A stretch of 64,000 nt of DNA from Salmonella enterica subsp. houtenae serovar Houten (GTDB lineage Bacteria; Pseudomonadota; Gammaproteobacteria; Enterobacterales; Enterobacteriaceae): NCBI GenBank assembly GCA_900478215.1, contig LS483478.1, positions 4,278,001 to 4,342,000 on the forward strand, written 5' to 3'. Each line of letters starts with the position of its first letter. The stretch's first letter is position 1. Shown one piece after another: positions 51,893 to 60,766 of the stretch. The notes beneath the pieces are model-generated. The model saw only the letters and a list, made by a program, of their open reading frames with translations, made no database searches and was not told the DNA's origin. Both the position numbers and the translations under genes were made by a program.

Positions 51893-52792
51893 CGCTTTGT
51901 CGAAATGGCCATCCATTGCGCCGCGGATGGCCTCTGCCAGTTGCTCATAACGGCTACGCAGCGGCGATCCCGGGCGATAAACCAGTCCCACGGTACGACG
52001 CGGCTCCGGCTTAATGCACGGCAGATAGACTACGCCGTCGCGCTTACGCTCCTGAGGCACTGCCAGCGCGGGGAGTAGAGTGATACCGCTGCCCGCCGCC
52101 ACCATGTTGCGCAGCGTTTCCAGACTGGTCGCCCGGAAATGGGTATCTTCATCCGCCCCCGCCTCGAAACAGAACCCCATCGCCTGATCGCGCAGACAGT
52201 GGCCATCTTCCAGCATCAGCAATTTCTCGCCCGCCAGATCGGACATCGGCACGCGATCGCGATTCGCCCATGGATGATCCTCATAAATAGCCAGCATCAT
52301 GGGCTCATCAAACAGCGGCACTTCGATGAACGCCTCGCTCTCTTTCACCAGCGCCAGAATAGCGCAGTCAAGCTTGCCGCTATCGAGTTGCGCTAACAAC
52401 TGATGCGTTTGCGCCTCATGCAGATACATTTCCAGCTTCGGGAAAGTCTGGTGCAACATTGGAATGATAAGCGGCAGCAAATAGGGGCCCACCGTTGGAA
52501 TTAAACCAATATGCAACGGGCCGGACATCGTCTCGCCTTGCTGGCTTGCCATCTCCTTAAGCACCTTGACCTCACGCAGCACGGTACGCGCCTGATCCAC
52601 CAGCAGTAAGCCCGCCTGGGTAAACAGCACCTTACGGCTCGTACGCTCCAGCAGCATAACGCCCAGCTCATCTTCCAGCTTGCGTATTTGCCCGCTAAGG
52701 GTTGGCTGGCTGACGTGACAGGAGTCCGCCGCTCGCCGGAAATGGCGATGTTCGGCTAACGCCACCAGATATTCAAGATCACGAATATTCAT
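51875..52792 (-). CDS. oxyR: OxyR, peroxide-sensing LysR-type regulator
   Basis: A 305-residue LysR-family activator. The N-terminal HTH contains AADSCHVSQPTLSGQIRKLE. The redox pair is C199 (EDGHCL) and C208 (MGFCFE), which form a disulfide on oxidation by hydrogen peroxide. It activates katG, ahpCF, dps and oxyS. It is divergent from oxyS with the shared OxyR site in between. It overlaps the sthA end. Confidence 0.97.
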   Translation of the reverse strand: MNIRDLEYLVALAEHRHFRRAADSCHVSQPTLSGQIRKLEDELGVMLLERTSRKVLFTQAGLLLVDQARTVLREVKVLKEMASQQGETMSGPLHIGLIPTVGPYLLPLIIPMLHQTFPKLEMYLHEAQTHQLLAQLDSGKLDCAILALVKESEAFIEVPLFDEPMMLAIYEDHPWANRDRVPMSDLAGEKLLMLEDGHCLRDQAMGFCFEAGADEDTHFRATSLETLRNMVAAGSGITLLPALAVPQERKRDGVVYLPCIKPEPRRTVGLVYRPGSPLRSRYEQLAEAIRGAMDGHFDKALKQAV

Positions 52793-52812
52793 TATTCATC
52801 CTCCGTCGCCAC

Positions 52813-52860
52813 GATAGTTCATGGCGATAGGTAGCATAGCAACGAACGATTATCCCTATC
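52813..52860. promoter_or_regulatory. OxyR binding region between oxyR and oxyS
   Basis: Four spaced ATAG/CTAT half-site-like elements (GATAGTTCATGGCGATAGG, CATAGC, TTATCCCTATC) fit the OxyR consensus ATAGnt-CTAT. The site lies over the oxyR promoter and upstream of oxyS, so it should both autorepress oxyR and activate oxyS. Confidence 0.8.
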
Positions 52861-52887
52861 AACCTTTCTGATTAATAATACATCACA

Positions 52888-53002
52888 GAAACGGAGCGGT
52901 TTCTCGTTTAACCCTTGAAGACACCGCCCGTTCAGAGGGTATCTCTCGAACCCGAAATAACTAAAGCCAACGTGAACTTTTGCGGACCTCTGGTCCGCTT
53001 TT
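52888..53002 (+). ncRNA. oxyS: OxyS small regulatory RNA
   Basis: It starts GAAACGGAGCGG and contains AACTAAAGCCAACGTGAACT, nearly identical to E. coli OxyS. It ends in the terminator GCGGACC-TCT-GGTCCGC with a long T-tract. OxyS is Hfq-dependent, induced by OxyR under peroxide stress, and represses fhlA and rpoS among others. The 5' hairpin part differs more from E. coli than the rest. Confidence 0.93.
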
Positions 53003-53010
53003 TTTTTGCG

Positions 53011-53037
53011 TAAAAAAGCCCGGCGTGATGCCAGGCT
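53011..53037 (-). terminator. Terminator of argH
   Basis: On the minus strand GCCTGGC-ATCAC-GCCGGGC followed by TTTTTT. It lies about 20 bases after the argH stop, back to back with the oxyS terminator. Confidence 0.85.
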
Positions 53038-53056
53038 AGAATCATTGCCACGCAAT

Positions 53057-54430
53057 TTATGCGAGGCGCGCCTTCGCATCGTCGATAGCCTGCGCCACCT
53101 GCTGTGGCGATACGCCGCCTTTTGCCGCCCGTTTATCCAGACACGACTGCAAAGACAATATTGGATACACATCGTCGCCAATCACGCGGCTGAATTTCTG
53201 TAAATCGGCCAGCGGCAACGCTTCCAGCGGCTTACCCTGGCGAATGGCTTCTACCACCGCTTCACCGACAATATGGTGCGCTTCGCGGAACGGCACGCCT
53301 TTCGCGACCAGGTAATCCGCCAGCTCCGTGGCGTTGGCATACCCCTGTTGCGCCGCGTCCTGACAACGTGGGCGTTTCACCTGAATACCGTCCAGCACCA
53401 ACGCCGCCATATGCAGGCAGTCAAGCCAGGTATCGAGCGCATCGAACAGCCCTTCTTTGTCTTCCTGCATATCTTTGTTATACGCCAGCGGCAGACCTTT
53501 TAAGGTCATCATCATGCCGGTTAGCGCCCCTTGTACGCGGCCGCACTTACCGCGAATCAGCTCCAGCGCGTCCGGGTTTTTCTTCTGCGGCATTAACGAT
53601 GAACCGGAAGTAACGCGGTCAGAGAGCTCCACAAAGCCCGCTTCACCAGAATTAAAGAAAATCAGATCTTCCGCGAAGCGTGACAGATGCACCATGCTGA
53701 TAGCCGCATCAGAAAGCAGTTCCAGTACGTGGTCACGATCGGACACGCTGTCCAGACTGTTGCGGGTCGCAGACGTGAAGCCCAGCCAGCCTGCCAATTG
53801 TTCACGGTCAATTTCATAGGCCGTTCCCGCCAACGCGCCGCAACCTAATGGACTCACGTCCAGACGTTTAAGCGTGTCCTGCAGGCGGCTTTCATCGCGC
53901 GCCAGCATTTCGACATACGCGAGGCACCAGTGGGCGAACGTCACTGGCTGCGCGCGTTGCAGATGGGTATATCCCGGCATTACCGCATCCTGGTTCGCCT
54001 GCGCGGTTTCCACCAGCGCGCTCTGTAGCTGACGGTTGGCGGTGAGCAGTTCCCTCACCGTCTCTTTGCACCAGAGCTTCAGGTCCGTCGCCACCTGATC
54101 GTTACGGCTGCGTCCGGTGTGCAGCTTTTTACCCAACTGACCCACTTTGTCGATGAGCTTACCTTCCACCCAGCTATGAATATCTTCCGCATCGCTTTGC
54201 AGGATTTGCTGCGGATTCGCGCGAACCTCTTCCCGCAGCACGTCCAGCGCTTCTTCCAACTGTCGTTGCTCATCGACAGTCAGTACGCCTACCGTGACCA
54301 ATGCTTTGGACCAGGCCACCGAACCGACAATATCCTGCTCCGCCAGACGGTAGTCGAAGCGCAACGAATCATTGAATTGTTTAAACCGCTGATCTGCCGC
54401 CTGTGTAAAACGCCCGCCCCAAAGTGCCAT
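53057..54430 (-). CDS. argH: ArgH, argininosuccinate lyase
   Basis: A 457-residue enzyme that splits argininosuccinate to arginine and fumarate in the last step of arginine synthesis. The fumarase-superfamily signature GSSLMPQKKNPD (about residues 275-286) and HTGRSRNDQVATD are present. It is the last gene of argCBH, separated from argB by 71 bases containing a REP element. Confidence 0.96.
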   Translation of the reverse strand: MALWGGRFTQAADQRFKQFNDSLRFDYRLAEQDIVGSVAWSKALVTVGVLTVDEQRQLEEALDVLREEVRANPQQILQSDAEDIHSWVEGKLIDKVGQLGKKLHTGRSRNDQVATDLKLWCKETVRELLTANRQLQSALVETAQANQDAVMPGYTHLQRAQPVTFAHWCLAYVEMLARDESRLQDTLKRLDVSPLGCGALAGTAYEIDREQLAGWLGFTSATRNSLDSVSDRDHVLELLSDAAISMVHLSRFAEDLIFFNSGEAGFVELSDRVTSGSSLMPQKKNPDALELIRGKCGRVQGALTGMMMTLKGLPLAYNKDMQEDKEGLFDALDTWLDCLHMAALVLDGIQVKRPRCQDAAQQGYANATELADYLVAKGVPFREAHHIVGEAVVEAIRQGKPLEALPLADLQKFSRVIGDDVYPILSLQSCLDKRAAKGGVSPQQVAQAIDDAKARLA

Positions 54431-54460
54431 AATATGCTTCCTTAAATTCTTCGAGTTTCA

Positions 54461-54488
54461 CTGCCGGATGGCGCTACGCTTATCCGGC
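54461..54488. repeat. REP palindrome between argB and argH
   Basis: CTGCCGGATGGCGCTACGCT followed by TATCCGGC is a canonical REP unit within the argCBH transcript. It may modulate argH mRNA level. Confidence 0.82.
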
Positions 54489-54501
54489 GCACAACAAATA
54501 G

Positions 54502-55278
54502 TTAAGCCAGAATACGCGTACCAATCGGCGTACCATTAAACAGCGCTGGTAATTGTTCCGCATGACGCCAGGAAGCGATATCCACTGGGCGGCCCAGCGC
54601 CCGCGCAGCATCGAGAGCCGCATTCACTTTCACAATCATCCCGTCGGTAATAATGCCCTGGTCGATAAGCTGCTCTGCTTTGGACGCCGTCATTTCGGCG
54701 ATACGCTGGCCTTTGCCGTCCAGAATACCGCTCACGTCCGAAAGCAGGATCAGATCGGCCCCCAGCGTCGCCGCCAGCGCGGTTGCCGCCTGATCGGCGT
54801 TGACGTTCATCAGTTGACCGTCTTCTGTTACGCCAATTGAACTGACCACCGGCAGAAAGCCGTTTTCCAGCAGAGTGTTAATCAGCTTCGGCGACCCCGG
54901 CTGCGCCAGCCCGACATGGCCTAACGCTTCATTGAGCTGGGTCACTTTGACGCTGTCGCCATCGCCCAAAAACAGACCAACAGAGGCGATATGATGTTTC
55001 TTCGCCCAGGCCAGCAGGGTTTTATTAGCGGTCCCCGCCAGCGCGCCGGTAATGATGTCAATCTGATCGGCAGGCGTCACGCGCAGGCCGTCTTTCTTTT
55101 TCACCGGCAGATTAAGCCCTTTCATCAACTCATCTACCACGCAACCGCCGCCGTGGACGATCACCAACGGACGCTGATGGGACTCACGATAGTTGACCAG
55201 CGCGGTAAAAAGACGCTCCAGAGCCTCTTCGCTATCCAGTAATACGCCGCCCAGCTTGATAATTAATGGATTCATCAT
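54502..55278 (-). CDS. argB: ArgB, acetylglutamate kinase
   Basis: A 258-residue amino-acid kinase that phosphorylates N-acetylglutamate. The nucleotide motif IIKLGGVLLDS, the substrate loop VHGGGCVVDELM and NVNADQAATALA are present. The start is the double ATG at 55278/55275 (MMNPLIIKLGG). It lies seven bases after argC in the argCBH operon. Confidence 0.96.
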   Translation of the reverse strand: MMNPLIIKLGGVLLDSEEALERLFTALVNYRESHQRPLVIVHGGGCVVDELMKGLNLPVKKKDGLRVTPADQIDIITGALAGTANKTLLAWAKKHHIASVGLFLGDGDSVKVTQLNEALGHVGLAQPGSPKLINTLLENGFLPVVSSIGVTEDGQLMNVNADQAATALAATLGADLILLSDVSGILDGKGQRIAEMTASKAEQLIDQGIITDGMIVKVNAALDAARALGRPVDIASWRHAEQLPALFNGTPIGTRILA

Positions 55279-55285
55279 TGCACCC

Positions 55286-56290
55286 TTACATAAGAGACTG
55301 CGTTTCAGCAAAGCCGAAACGAATATTAGCGCACTGTACCGCCTGCGCTGCTGCGCCTTTCAACAGGTTATCTTCGGTTGCCACCACAATCAGATGTTCG
55401 CCCTGGACGGCAAAACCAATATCGCAGAACGGCAGCCCGACCACGTTCTTTAACGCCGGAACGCCTTTGTCATACAGGCGCACCAGCGGTTTGTCGCCAT
55501 AGGCTTTTTGCAACACGTCAGCGACCTGCGCATGGGTTACGCCCACGTTAAGGCGACAGGTAATCGTTTCCAGAATCCCGCGCGGGAAATTCCCCAGATG
55601 TGGGGTAAAGATGATCTCCGCGCCCAGATGGGCGGCGATTTCCGGCTGATGACGATGCGTAAACACGCCATACGGTTGCAGACTCACTTCACAGAAACTG
55701 TTCGAAATTGCCGCCTTGCGCCCCGCGCCGCTCACCCCGCTGGTGGCATTAATTACTGGCCACTGCGTCAGATCCAGAAGCCCGCCGTCAATCAGCGGTT
55801 TTAGCGACAACTGCGCCGCCGTTGGATAACAACCAGGCACCGCAATCAGATTTGCCTCTTTCAGTTTATCGGCATTCCACTCCGCCAGACCGTACACCGC
55901 CTGCTCCAGCAGCTCAGGATATTGATGAGTAAATCCGTAATACTTTTCATAGAAGGCGCGATCGTTTACCCGAAATGCGCCGGAAAGATCGAATACGACG
56001 CATCCGGCCTGTAAAAACTGCGGCGCCAGATCGTGGCTCACTTCATGCGCTGTCGCCAGGAACACCACATCAACATCTGCGCTAAAGTCACGCACATCCG
56101 ACATCGGTTGTAATGGCAGGTCGACAATCCCTTTTAACTGCGGATGTAAATCAGAAATTAACGTTCCTGCATCATTGCTTTGCGCTGAGACGGTCAAAGC
56201 GGTTATGGTCATATGTGGGTGGCGATTTACGTAGCTTACAAGCTCTGCGCCCGCATAACCGCTAGCGCCTACAATCAGCGTATTCAACAT
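55286..56290 (-). CDS. argC: ArgC, N-acetyl-gamma-glutamyl-phosphate reductase
   Basis: A 334-residue NADPH-dependent reductase, third step of arginine synthesis. The Rossmann motif VGASGYAGAELVSYV is at the N terminus. The active-site cysteine is in VPGCYPTAAQLSL (about residue 154). It is the first gene of argCBH and divergent from argE, sharing an ArgR operator. Confidence 0.96.
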   Translation of the reverse strand: MLNTLIVGASGYAGAELVSYVNRHPHMTITALTVSAQSNDAGTLISDLHPQLKGIVDLPLQPMSDVRDFSADVDVVFLATAHEVSHDLAPQFLQAGCVVFDLSGAFRVNDRAFYEKYYGFTHQYPELLEQAVYGLAEWNADKLKEANLIAVPGCYPTAAQLSLKPLIDGGLLDLTQWPVINATSGVSGAGRKAAISNSFCEVSLQPYGVFTHRHQPEIAAHLGAEIIFTPHLGNFPRGILETITCRLNVGVTHAQVADVLQKAYGDKPLVRLYDKGVPALKNVVGLPFCDIGFAVQGEHLIVVATEDNLLKGAAAQAVQCANIRFGFAETQSLM

Positions 56291-56313
56291 CGGGTTCCTT
56301 TATGCTCAACGTT

Positions 56314-56352
56314 AATGTATTTTTATTCACAATTAATGCATGAATATTGATA
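56314..56352. promoter_or_regulatory. Tandem ARG boxes (ArgR operator) between argC and argE
   Basis: Two 18-bp boxes, AATGTATTTTTATTCACA (56314-56331) and AATGCATGAATATTGATA (56335-56352), fit the ARG-box consensus wnTGAATwwwwATTCAnw. Their three-base spacing is that expected for one ArgR hexamer. They should repress both divergent transcription units when arginine is high. Confidence 0.9.
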
Positions 56353-56378
56353 CTATCATGACCTGAGGTGTGTCAACA

Positions 56379-57530
56379 ATGAAAAACGTTTTACCGCCAT
56401 TTATCGAGATTTATCGCGCTTTGATTGCCACACCGTCGATAAGCGCAACCGAAGAATCCCTGGATCAAAGTAATGCGTCTTTAATCACTTTGCTTGCAGG
56501 CTGGTTCAGCGATCTTGGTTTCAACGTAGAGGTTCAACCGGTTCCGGGAACGCGAAACAAATTTAATATGCTCGCCAGCACCGGACATGGCGCGGGCGGT
56601 CTGCTGCTGGCCGGTCATACCGACACGGTTCCCTTTGATGACGGACGCTGGACGCGCGACCCGTTCACGCTGACCGAGCACGACAATAAGCTCTATGGCC
56701 TGGGCACTGCGGATATGAAAGGCTTCTTCGCTTTTATTCTGGACGCGCTACGTGACGTTGATGTCACACAGTTGAAAAAGCCGCTTTACATTCTGGCGAC
56801 CGCCGATGAAGAGACCAGCATGGCGGGGGCGCGTTATTTTTCCGAAACCACAGCATTGCGTCCGGACTGCGCGATCATTGGCGAACCGACGTCGTTGCAA
56901 CCGATACGCGCGCACAAAGGGCATATCTCTAATGTCGTTCGCGTCCTGGGCCAGTCCGGTCATTCCAGCGACCCGGCACGCGGGGTTAACGCCATTGAAC
57001 TGATGCATGATGCGATTGGCCGTATCAGGCAACTGCGTGACTCGCTGAAAGCGCGGTATCACTACGAGGCGTTTACCGTTCCGTATCCAACGCTGAATCT
57101 GGGCCATATCCACGGCGGCGATGCCTCAAACCGCATCTGTGCTTGCTGCGAACTGCATATGGATATTCGTCCACTGCCGGGCATGACGTTAAACGACCTC
57201 AATGGACTGCTTAACGACGCGCTGGCCCCGGTAAGCGAACGCTGGCCGGGCCGCCTGACGGTGGCAGAATTGCATCCGCCGATTCCAGGCTACGAGTGTC
57301 CACCGGACCACCAACTGGTTAAAGTAATAGAAAAGCTGTTGGGTACGAAAACCGACGTGGTGAACTATTGTACTGAAGCGCCGTTTATGCAGACATTATG
57401 CCCAACGCTGGTGCTCGGTCCGGGCTCAATTAATCAGGCCCATCAGCCGGATGAATATCTCGAAACGCGTTTTATTAAGCCAACCCGGGAATTAATTACC
57501 CAGGTAGTACACCATTTTTGCTGGCATTAA
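56379..57530 (+). CDS. argE: ArgE, acetylornithine deacetylase
   Basis: A 383-residue M20-family metallohydrolase that releases ornithine from N-acetylornithine. The metal motifs LAGHTDTVPFDD (about residues 78-89), GTADMKGF and ATADEETSMAGA are intact. The ATG at 56379 (MKNVLPPFIEIYRAL) matches the family; the GTG three codons earlier is less likely. It is divergent from argCBH. Confidence 0.96.
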   Translation: MKNVLPPFIEIYRALIATPSISATEESLDQSNASLITLLAGWFSDLGFNVEVQPVPGTRNKFNMLASTGHGAGGLLLAGHTDTVPFDDGRWTRDPFTLTEHDNKLYGLGTADMKGFFAFILDALRDVDVTQLKKPLYILATADEETSMAGARYFSETTALRPDCAIIGEPTSLQPIRAHKGHISNVVRVLGQSGHSSDPARGVNAIELMHDAIGRIRQLRDSLKARYHYEAFTVPYPTLNLGHIHGGDASNRICACCELHMDIRPLPGMTLNDLNGLLNDALAPVSERWPGRLTVAELHPPIPGYECPPDHQLVKVIEKLLGTKTDVVNYCTEAPFMQTLCPTLVLGPGSINQAHQPDEYLETRFIKPTRELITQVVHHFCWH

Positions 57531-57903
57531 TGCATATTGCTCGGTAGCGCGATATTTATCGGGCCTGAATCCACCTGTTGGCGGATTAACGTAGCGTCAT
57601 CCGCCAACAGGTCATTACTCTGTTTTTGACATTTTCATAAGCAATGCTTATTTGATTCGGTATGAATTAAATAACGCAAATTACCGCCATTTTTTCGTTT
57701 GCTGAACCGATTTCGCAGTAATTGACGTCACGGATTTTACGTGGCTTTATAAAAGACGGCTAAAAAACAAAGTCCGAAAGATTTCACGTTACAGCAAGGC
57801 GGTAAACGAGCCCATTCCGGAGAGCTGGCATAAGGGCGAGCGCCGCCGCTGTGGCGTGAAAAAGACAGGGCAATTACATTAAAGATGGGGTGTCTGGGGT
57901 CAT
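57531..57903. other. Intergenic region argE-ppc
   Basis: 373 bases. The first part holds the perfect inverted repeat at 57573-57612, probably the argE end structure. The remainder should contain the ppc promoter and a long leader. No open frame with a ribosome site is convincing here. Confidence 0.55.
57573..57612. terminator. Perfect 14-bp inverted repeat after argE
   Basis: ACCTGTTGGCGGAT (57573-57586), a 12-base loop and its exact complement (57599-57612). CTGTTTTTG follows ten bases later. It may be a terminator or an mRNA-end stabiliser; the T-run is offset from the stem. Confidence 0.6.
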
Positions 57904-60555
57904 ATGAACGAACAATATTCCGCGTTGCGTAGTAATGTCAGTATGCTCGGCAAGGTGCTGGGAGAAACCATCAAGGATGCGCTGGGAGAGCACATTCTTG
58001 ATCGCGTAGAAACAATCCGTAAGCTATCCAAATCTTCACGCGCTGGCAATGAAGCTAATCGCCAGGAGCTGCTCACCACGCTACAAAATTTGTCTAATGA
58101 CGAGCTGCTGCCTGTGGCGCGCGCGTTTAGTCAGTTCCTGAACCTGGCCAATACTGCCGAGCAATACCACAGCATTTCGCCAAAAGGCGAAGCCGCCAGC
58201 AACCCGGAAGTGATTGCCCGCACCCTGCGTAAACTGAAAAACCAACCAGACCTCAACGACGCAACCATCAAAAAAGCGGTAGAGTCGCTGTCTCTGGAGT
58301 TGGTGCTAACCGCCCACCCGACAGAAATTACCCGCCGTACGCTTATTCACAAGATGGGTGAAATCAACAACTGTCTGAAACAGCTTGATAATACCGATAT
58401 CGCCGACTACGAACGCCACCAGGTGATGCGTCGTCTGCGCCAGTTGATTGCCCAATCCTGGCATACGGATGAGATCCGCAAGCAGCGTCCAGGCCCGGTG
58501 GATGAAGCCAAATGGGGCTTCGCGGTGGTAGAGAACAGCCTGTGGCAGGGCGTACCAAATTATCTGCGTGAGCTGAACGAACAGCTGGAAGAAAATCTCG
58601 GCTACAAATTGCCGGTGGATTTTGTGCCGGTACGTTTTACCTCCTGGATGGGCGGCGACCGTGACGGCAACCCGAACGTGACGGCGGATATCACCCGTCA
58701 CGTACTCTTGTTAAGCCGCTGGAAAGCCACCGATCTGTTCCTGAAAGACATTCATGTTCTGGTATCAGAACTGTCGATGGTCAACGCCACGCCGGAGCTG
58801 CTGGCGTTAGTGGGCGAAGAAGGCGCGTCTGAACCGTATCGCTATCTGATGAAAAATTTGCGCGCCCGCCTGATGGCGACCCAGTCCTGGCTGGAAGCGC
58901 GTCTGAAAGGCGAAAAACTACCCAAACCGGCTGGTCTACTGACGCAAAACGAACAGCTCTGGGAACCTCTGTACGCCTGCTACCAGTCGCTACAGGCCTG
59001 CGGCATGGGCATTATCGCCAACGGCGAGTTGCTCGACACGCTCCGCCGCGTGAAGTGTTTCGGCGTACCGCTGGTGCGTATTGATATCCGCCAGGAGAGC
59101 ACCCGCCATACCGAAGCGCTGGGCGAAATTACCCGCTACCTTGGTATTGGCGACTACGAAAGCTGGTCGGAAGCCGACAAGCAGGCCTTTCTGATCCGCG
59201 AGCTGAACTCCAAACGTCCATTGTTGCCACGTCACTGGGAGCCGAGTAACGATACCCGCGAAGTGCTTGAGACTTGCAAAGTCATTGCCGAAGCGCCAAA
59301 AGGATCAATCGCTGCCTACGTGATTTCAATGGCGAAAACGCCGTCCGATGTGCTGGCGGTGCACCTGCTGTTGAAAGAAGCGGGTATCGGCTTTGCCATG
59401 CCGGTCGCGCCGCTGTTTGAAACCCTCGACGACCTGAACAATGCTGACGACGTGATGACCCAGTTGCTGAATATCGACTGGTATCGCGGACTGATTCATG
59501 GTAAGCAGATGGTAATGATCGGCTACTCCGACTCGGCAAAAGACGCCGGCGTCATGGCCGCGTCATGGGCGCAGTATCAGGCGCAGGACGCACTGATCAA
59601 AACCTGCGAAAAAGCCGGCATCGAGCTCACCCTCTTCCACGGCCGCGGCGGCTCGATTGGCCGTGGCGGCGCGCCAGCCCACGCGGCGCTGCTCTCCCAA
59701 CCGCCAGGCAGTCTGAAAGGCGGTCTGCGCGTAACCGAGCAGGGCGAGATGATCCGTTTTAAATACGGCCTGCCGGAAGTCACCGTCAGCAGCCTGTCGC
59801 TCTACACCAGCGCGATTCTGGAAGCAAACCTGCTGCCGCCGCCGGAGCCGAAAGACGGCTGGCGCCATATTATGGATGAGCTTTCCGTGATCTCCTGCGA
59901 AACGTACCGCGGCTACGTGCGTGAAAATAAAGACTTTGTGCCGTACTTCCGCTCCGCGACGCCGGAACAAGAACTGGGCAAATTGCCGCTCGGCTCACGT
60001 CCGGCGAAACGTCGTCCAACCGGCGGCGTCGAATCGCTGCGCGCCATTCCGTGGATCTTCGCCTGGACGCAAAACCGCCTGATGCTGCCAGCCTGGCTGG
60101 GCGCGGGTACTGCGTTGCAAAAAGTGGTGGAAGACGGTAAACAAAGCGAACTGGAAGCCATGTGTCGCGACTGGCCGTTCTTCTCCACACGTCTTGGGAT
60201 GCTGGAGATGGTGTTCTCGAAAGCCGACCTGTGGCTGGCCGACTACTACGATCAGCGCCTGGTGGCGAAAACGCTATGGCCGCTGGGCAAAGAGCTACGA
60301 GACCTGCTGCAAGAGGACATTAAAGTGGTGCTGGCGATTGCCAACGACTCGCACCTGATGGCCGACCTACCGTGGATTGCGGAGTCCATTCAGTTAAGAA
60401 ACGTTTATACCGATCCATTAAACGTGTTGCAGGCAGAGTTGCTGCACCGTTCCCGTCTGACTGAAGAACAGGGCAAATCGCCCGATCCTCGCGTCGAACA
60501 GGCGTTGATGGTCACGATTGCCGGCGTCGCCGCCGGTATGCGCAACACCGGCTAA
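57904..60555 (+). CDS. ppc: Ppc, phosphoenolpyruvate carboxylase
   Basis: An 883-residue anaplerotic enzyme that carboxylates PEP to oxaloacetate. The catalytic histidine region LTAHPTEITRRT (about residues 135-146), the PEP site GYSDSAKDAG and the glycine loop FHGRGGSIGRGG are intact. It ends in the conserved MRNTG, whose asparagine region binds the inhibitor aspartate. Allosteric activation by acetyl-CoA and inhibition by aspartate are known for the family. Confidence 0.98.
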   Translation: MNEQYSALRSNVSMLGKVLGETIKDALGEHILDRVETIRKLSKSSRAGNEANRQELLTTLQNLSNDELLPVARAFSQFLNLANTAEQYHSISPKGEAASNPEVIARTLRKLKNQPDLNDATIKKAVESLSLELVLTAHPTEITRRTLIHKMGEINNCLKQLDNTDIADYERHQVMRRLRQLIAQSWHTDEIRKQRPGPVDEAKWGFAVVENSLWQGVPNYLRELNEQLEENLGYKLPVDFVPVRFTSWMGGDRDGNPNVTADITRHVLLLSRWKATDLFLKDIHVLVSELSMVNATPELLALVGEEGASEPYRYLMKNLRARLMATQSWLEARLKGEKLPKPAGLLTQNEQLWEPLYACYQSLQACGMGIIANGELLDTLRRVKCFGVPLVRIDIRQESTRHTEALGEITRYLGIGDYESWSEADKQAFLIRELNSKRPLLPRHWEPSNDTREVLETCKVIAEAPKGSIAAYVISMAKTPSDVLAVHLLLKEAGIGFAMPVAPLFETLDDLNNADDVMTQLLNIDWYRGLIHGKQMVMIGYSDSAKDAGVMAASWAQYQAQDALIKTCEKAGIELTLFHGRGGSIGRGGAPAHAALLSQPPGSLKGGLRVTEQGEMIRFKYGLPEVTVSSLSLYTSAILEANLLPPPEPKDGWRHIMDELSVISCETYRGYVRENKDFVPYFRSATPEQELGKLPLGSRPAKRRPTGGVESLRAIPWIFAWTQNRLMLPAWLGAGTALQKVVEDGKQSELEAMCRDWPFFSTRLGMLEMVFSKADLWLADYYDQRLVAKTLWPLGKELRDLLQEDIKVVLAIANDSHLMADLPWIAESIQLRNVYTDPLNVLQAELLHRSRLTEEQGKSPDPRVEQALMVTIAGVAAGMRNTG

Positions 60556-60766
60556 CGCGAAAAGAGCGCCGTCCTCATGCGATTAAGCAGGGGGCGGCAT
60601 GAAATACTGCTGTCATCATCATCGTTTTTTCAATATATTCCTGTCTGCATTTTATGCATCTATAAATCTTTCTTAGCAAAACGTGCGGCATAAAGCAGGT
60701 TTGCTTCAGATTCTTTTAAGGTTCAGGCGCTACGTTTGGCGCTACGATTAAAGACAGGCTCTCATT

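Noticed and set aside
60556..60766. PmrA box upstream of cptA
   Set aside because: TTTTAAGGTTCAGG near 60714 is only a partial match to the direct-repeat consensus; not strong enough to list.
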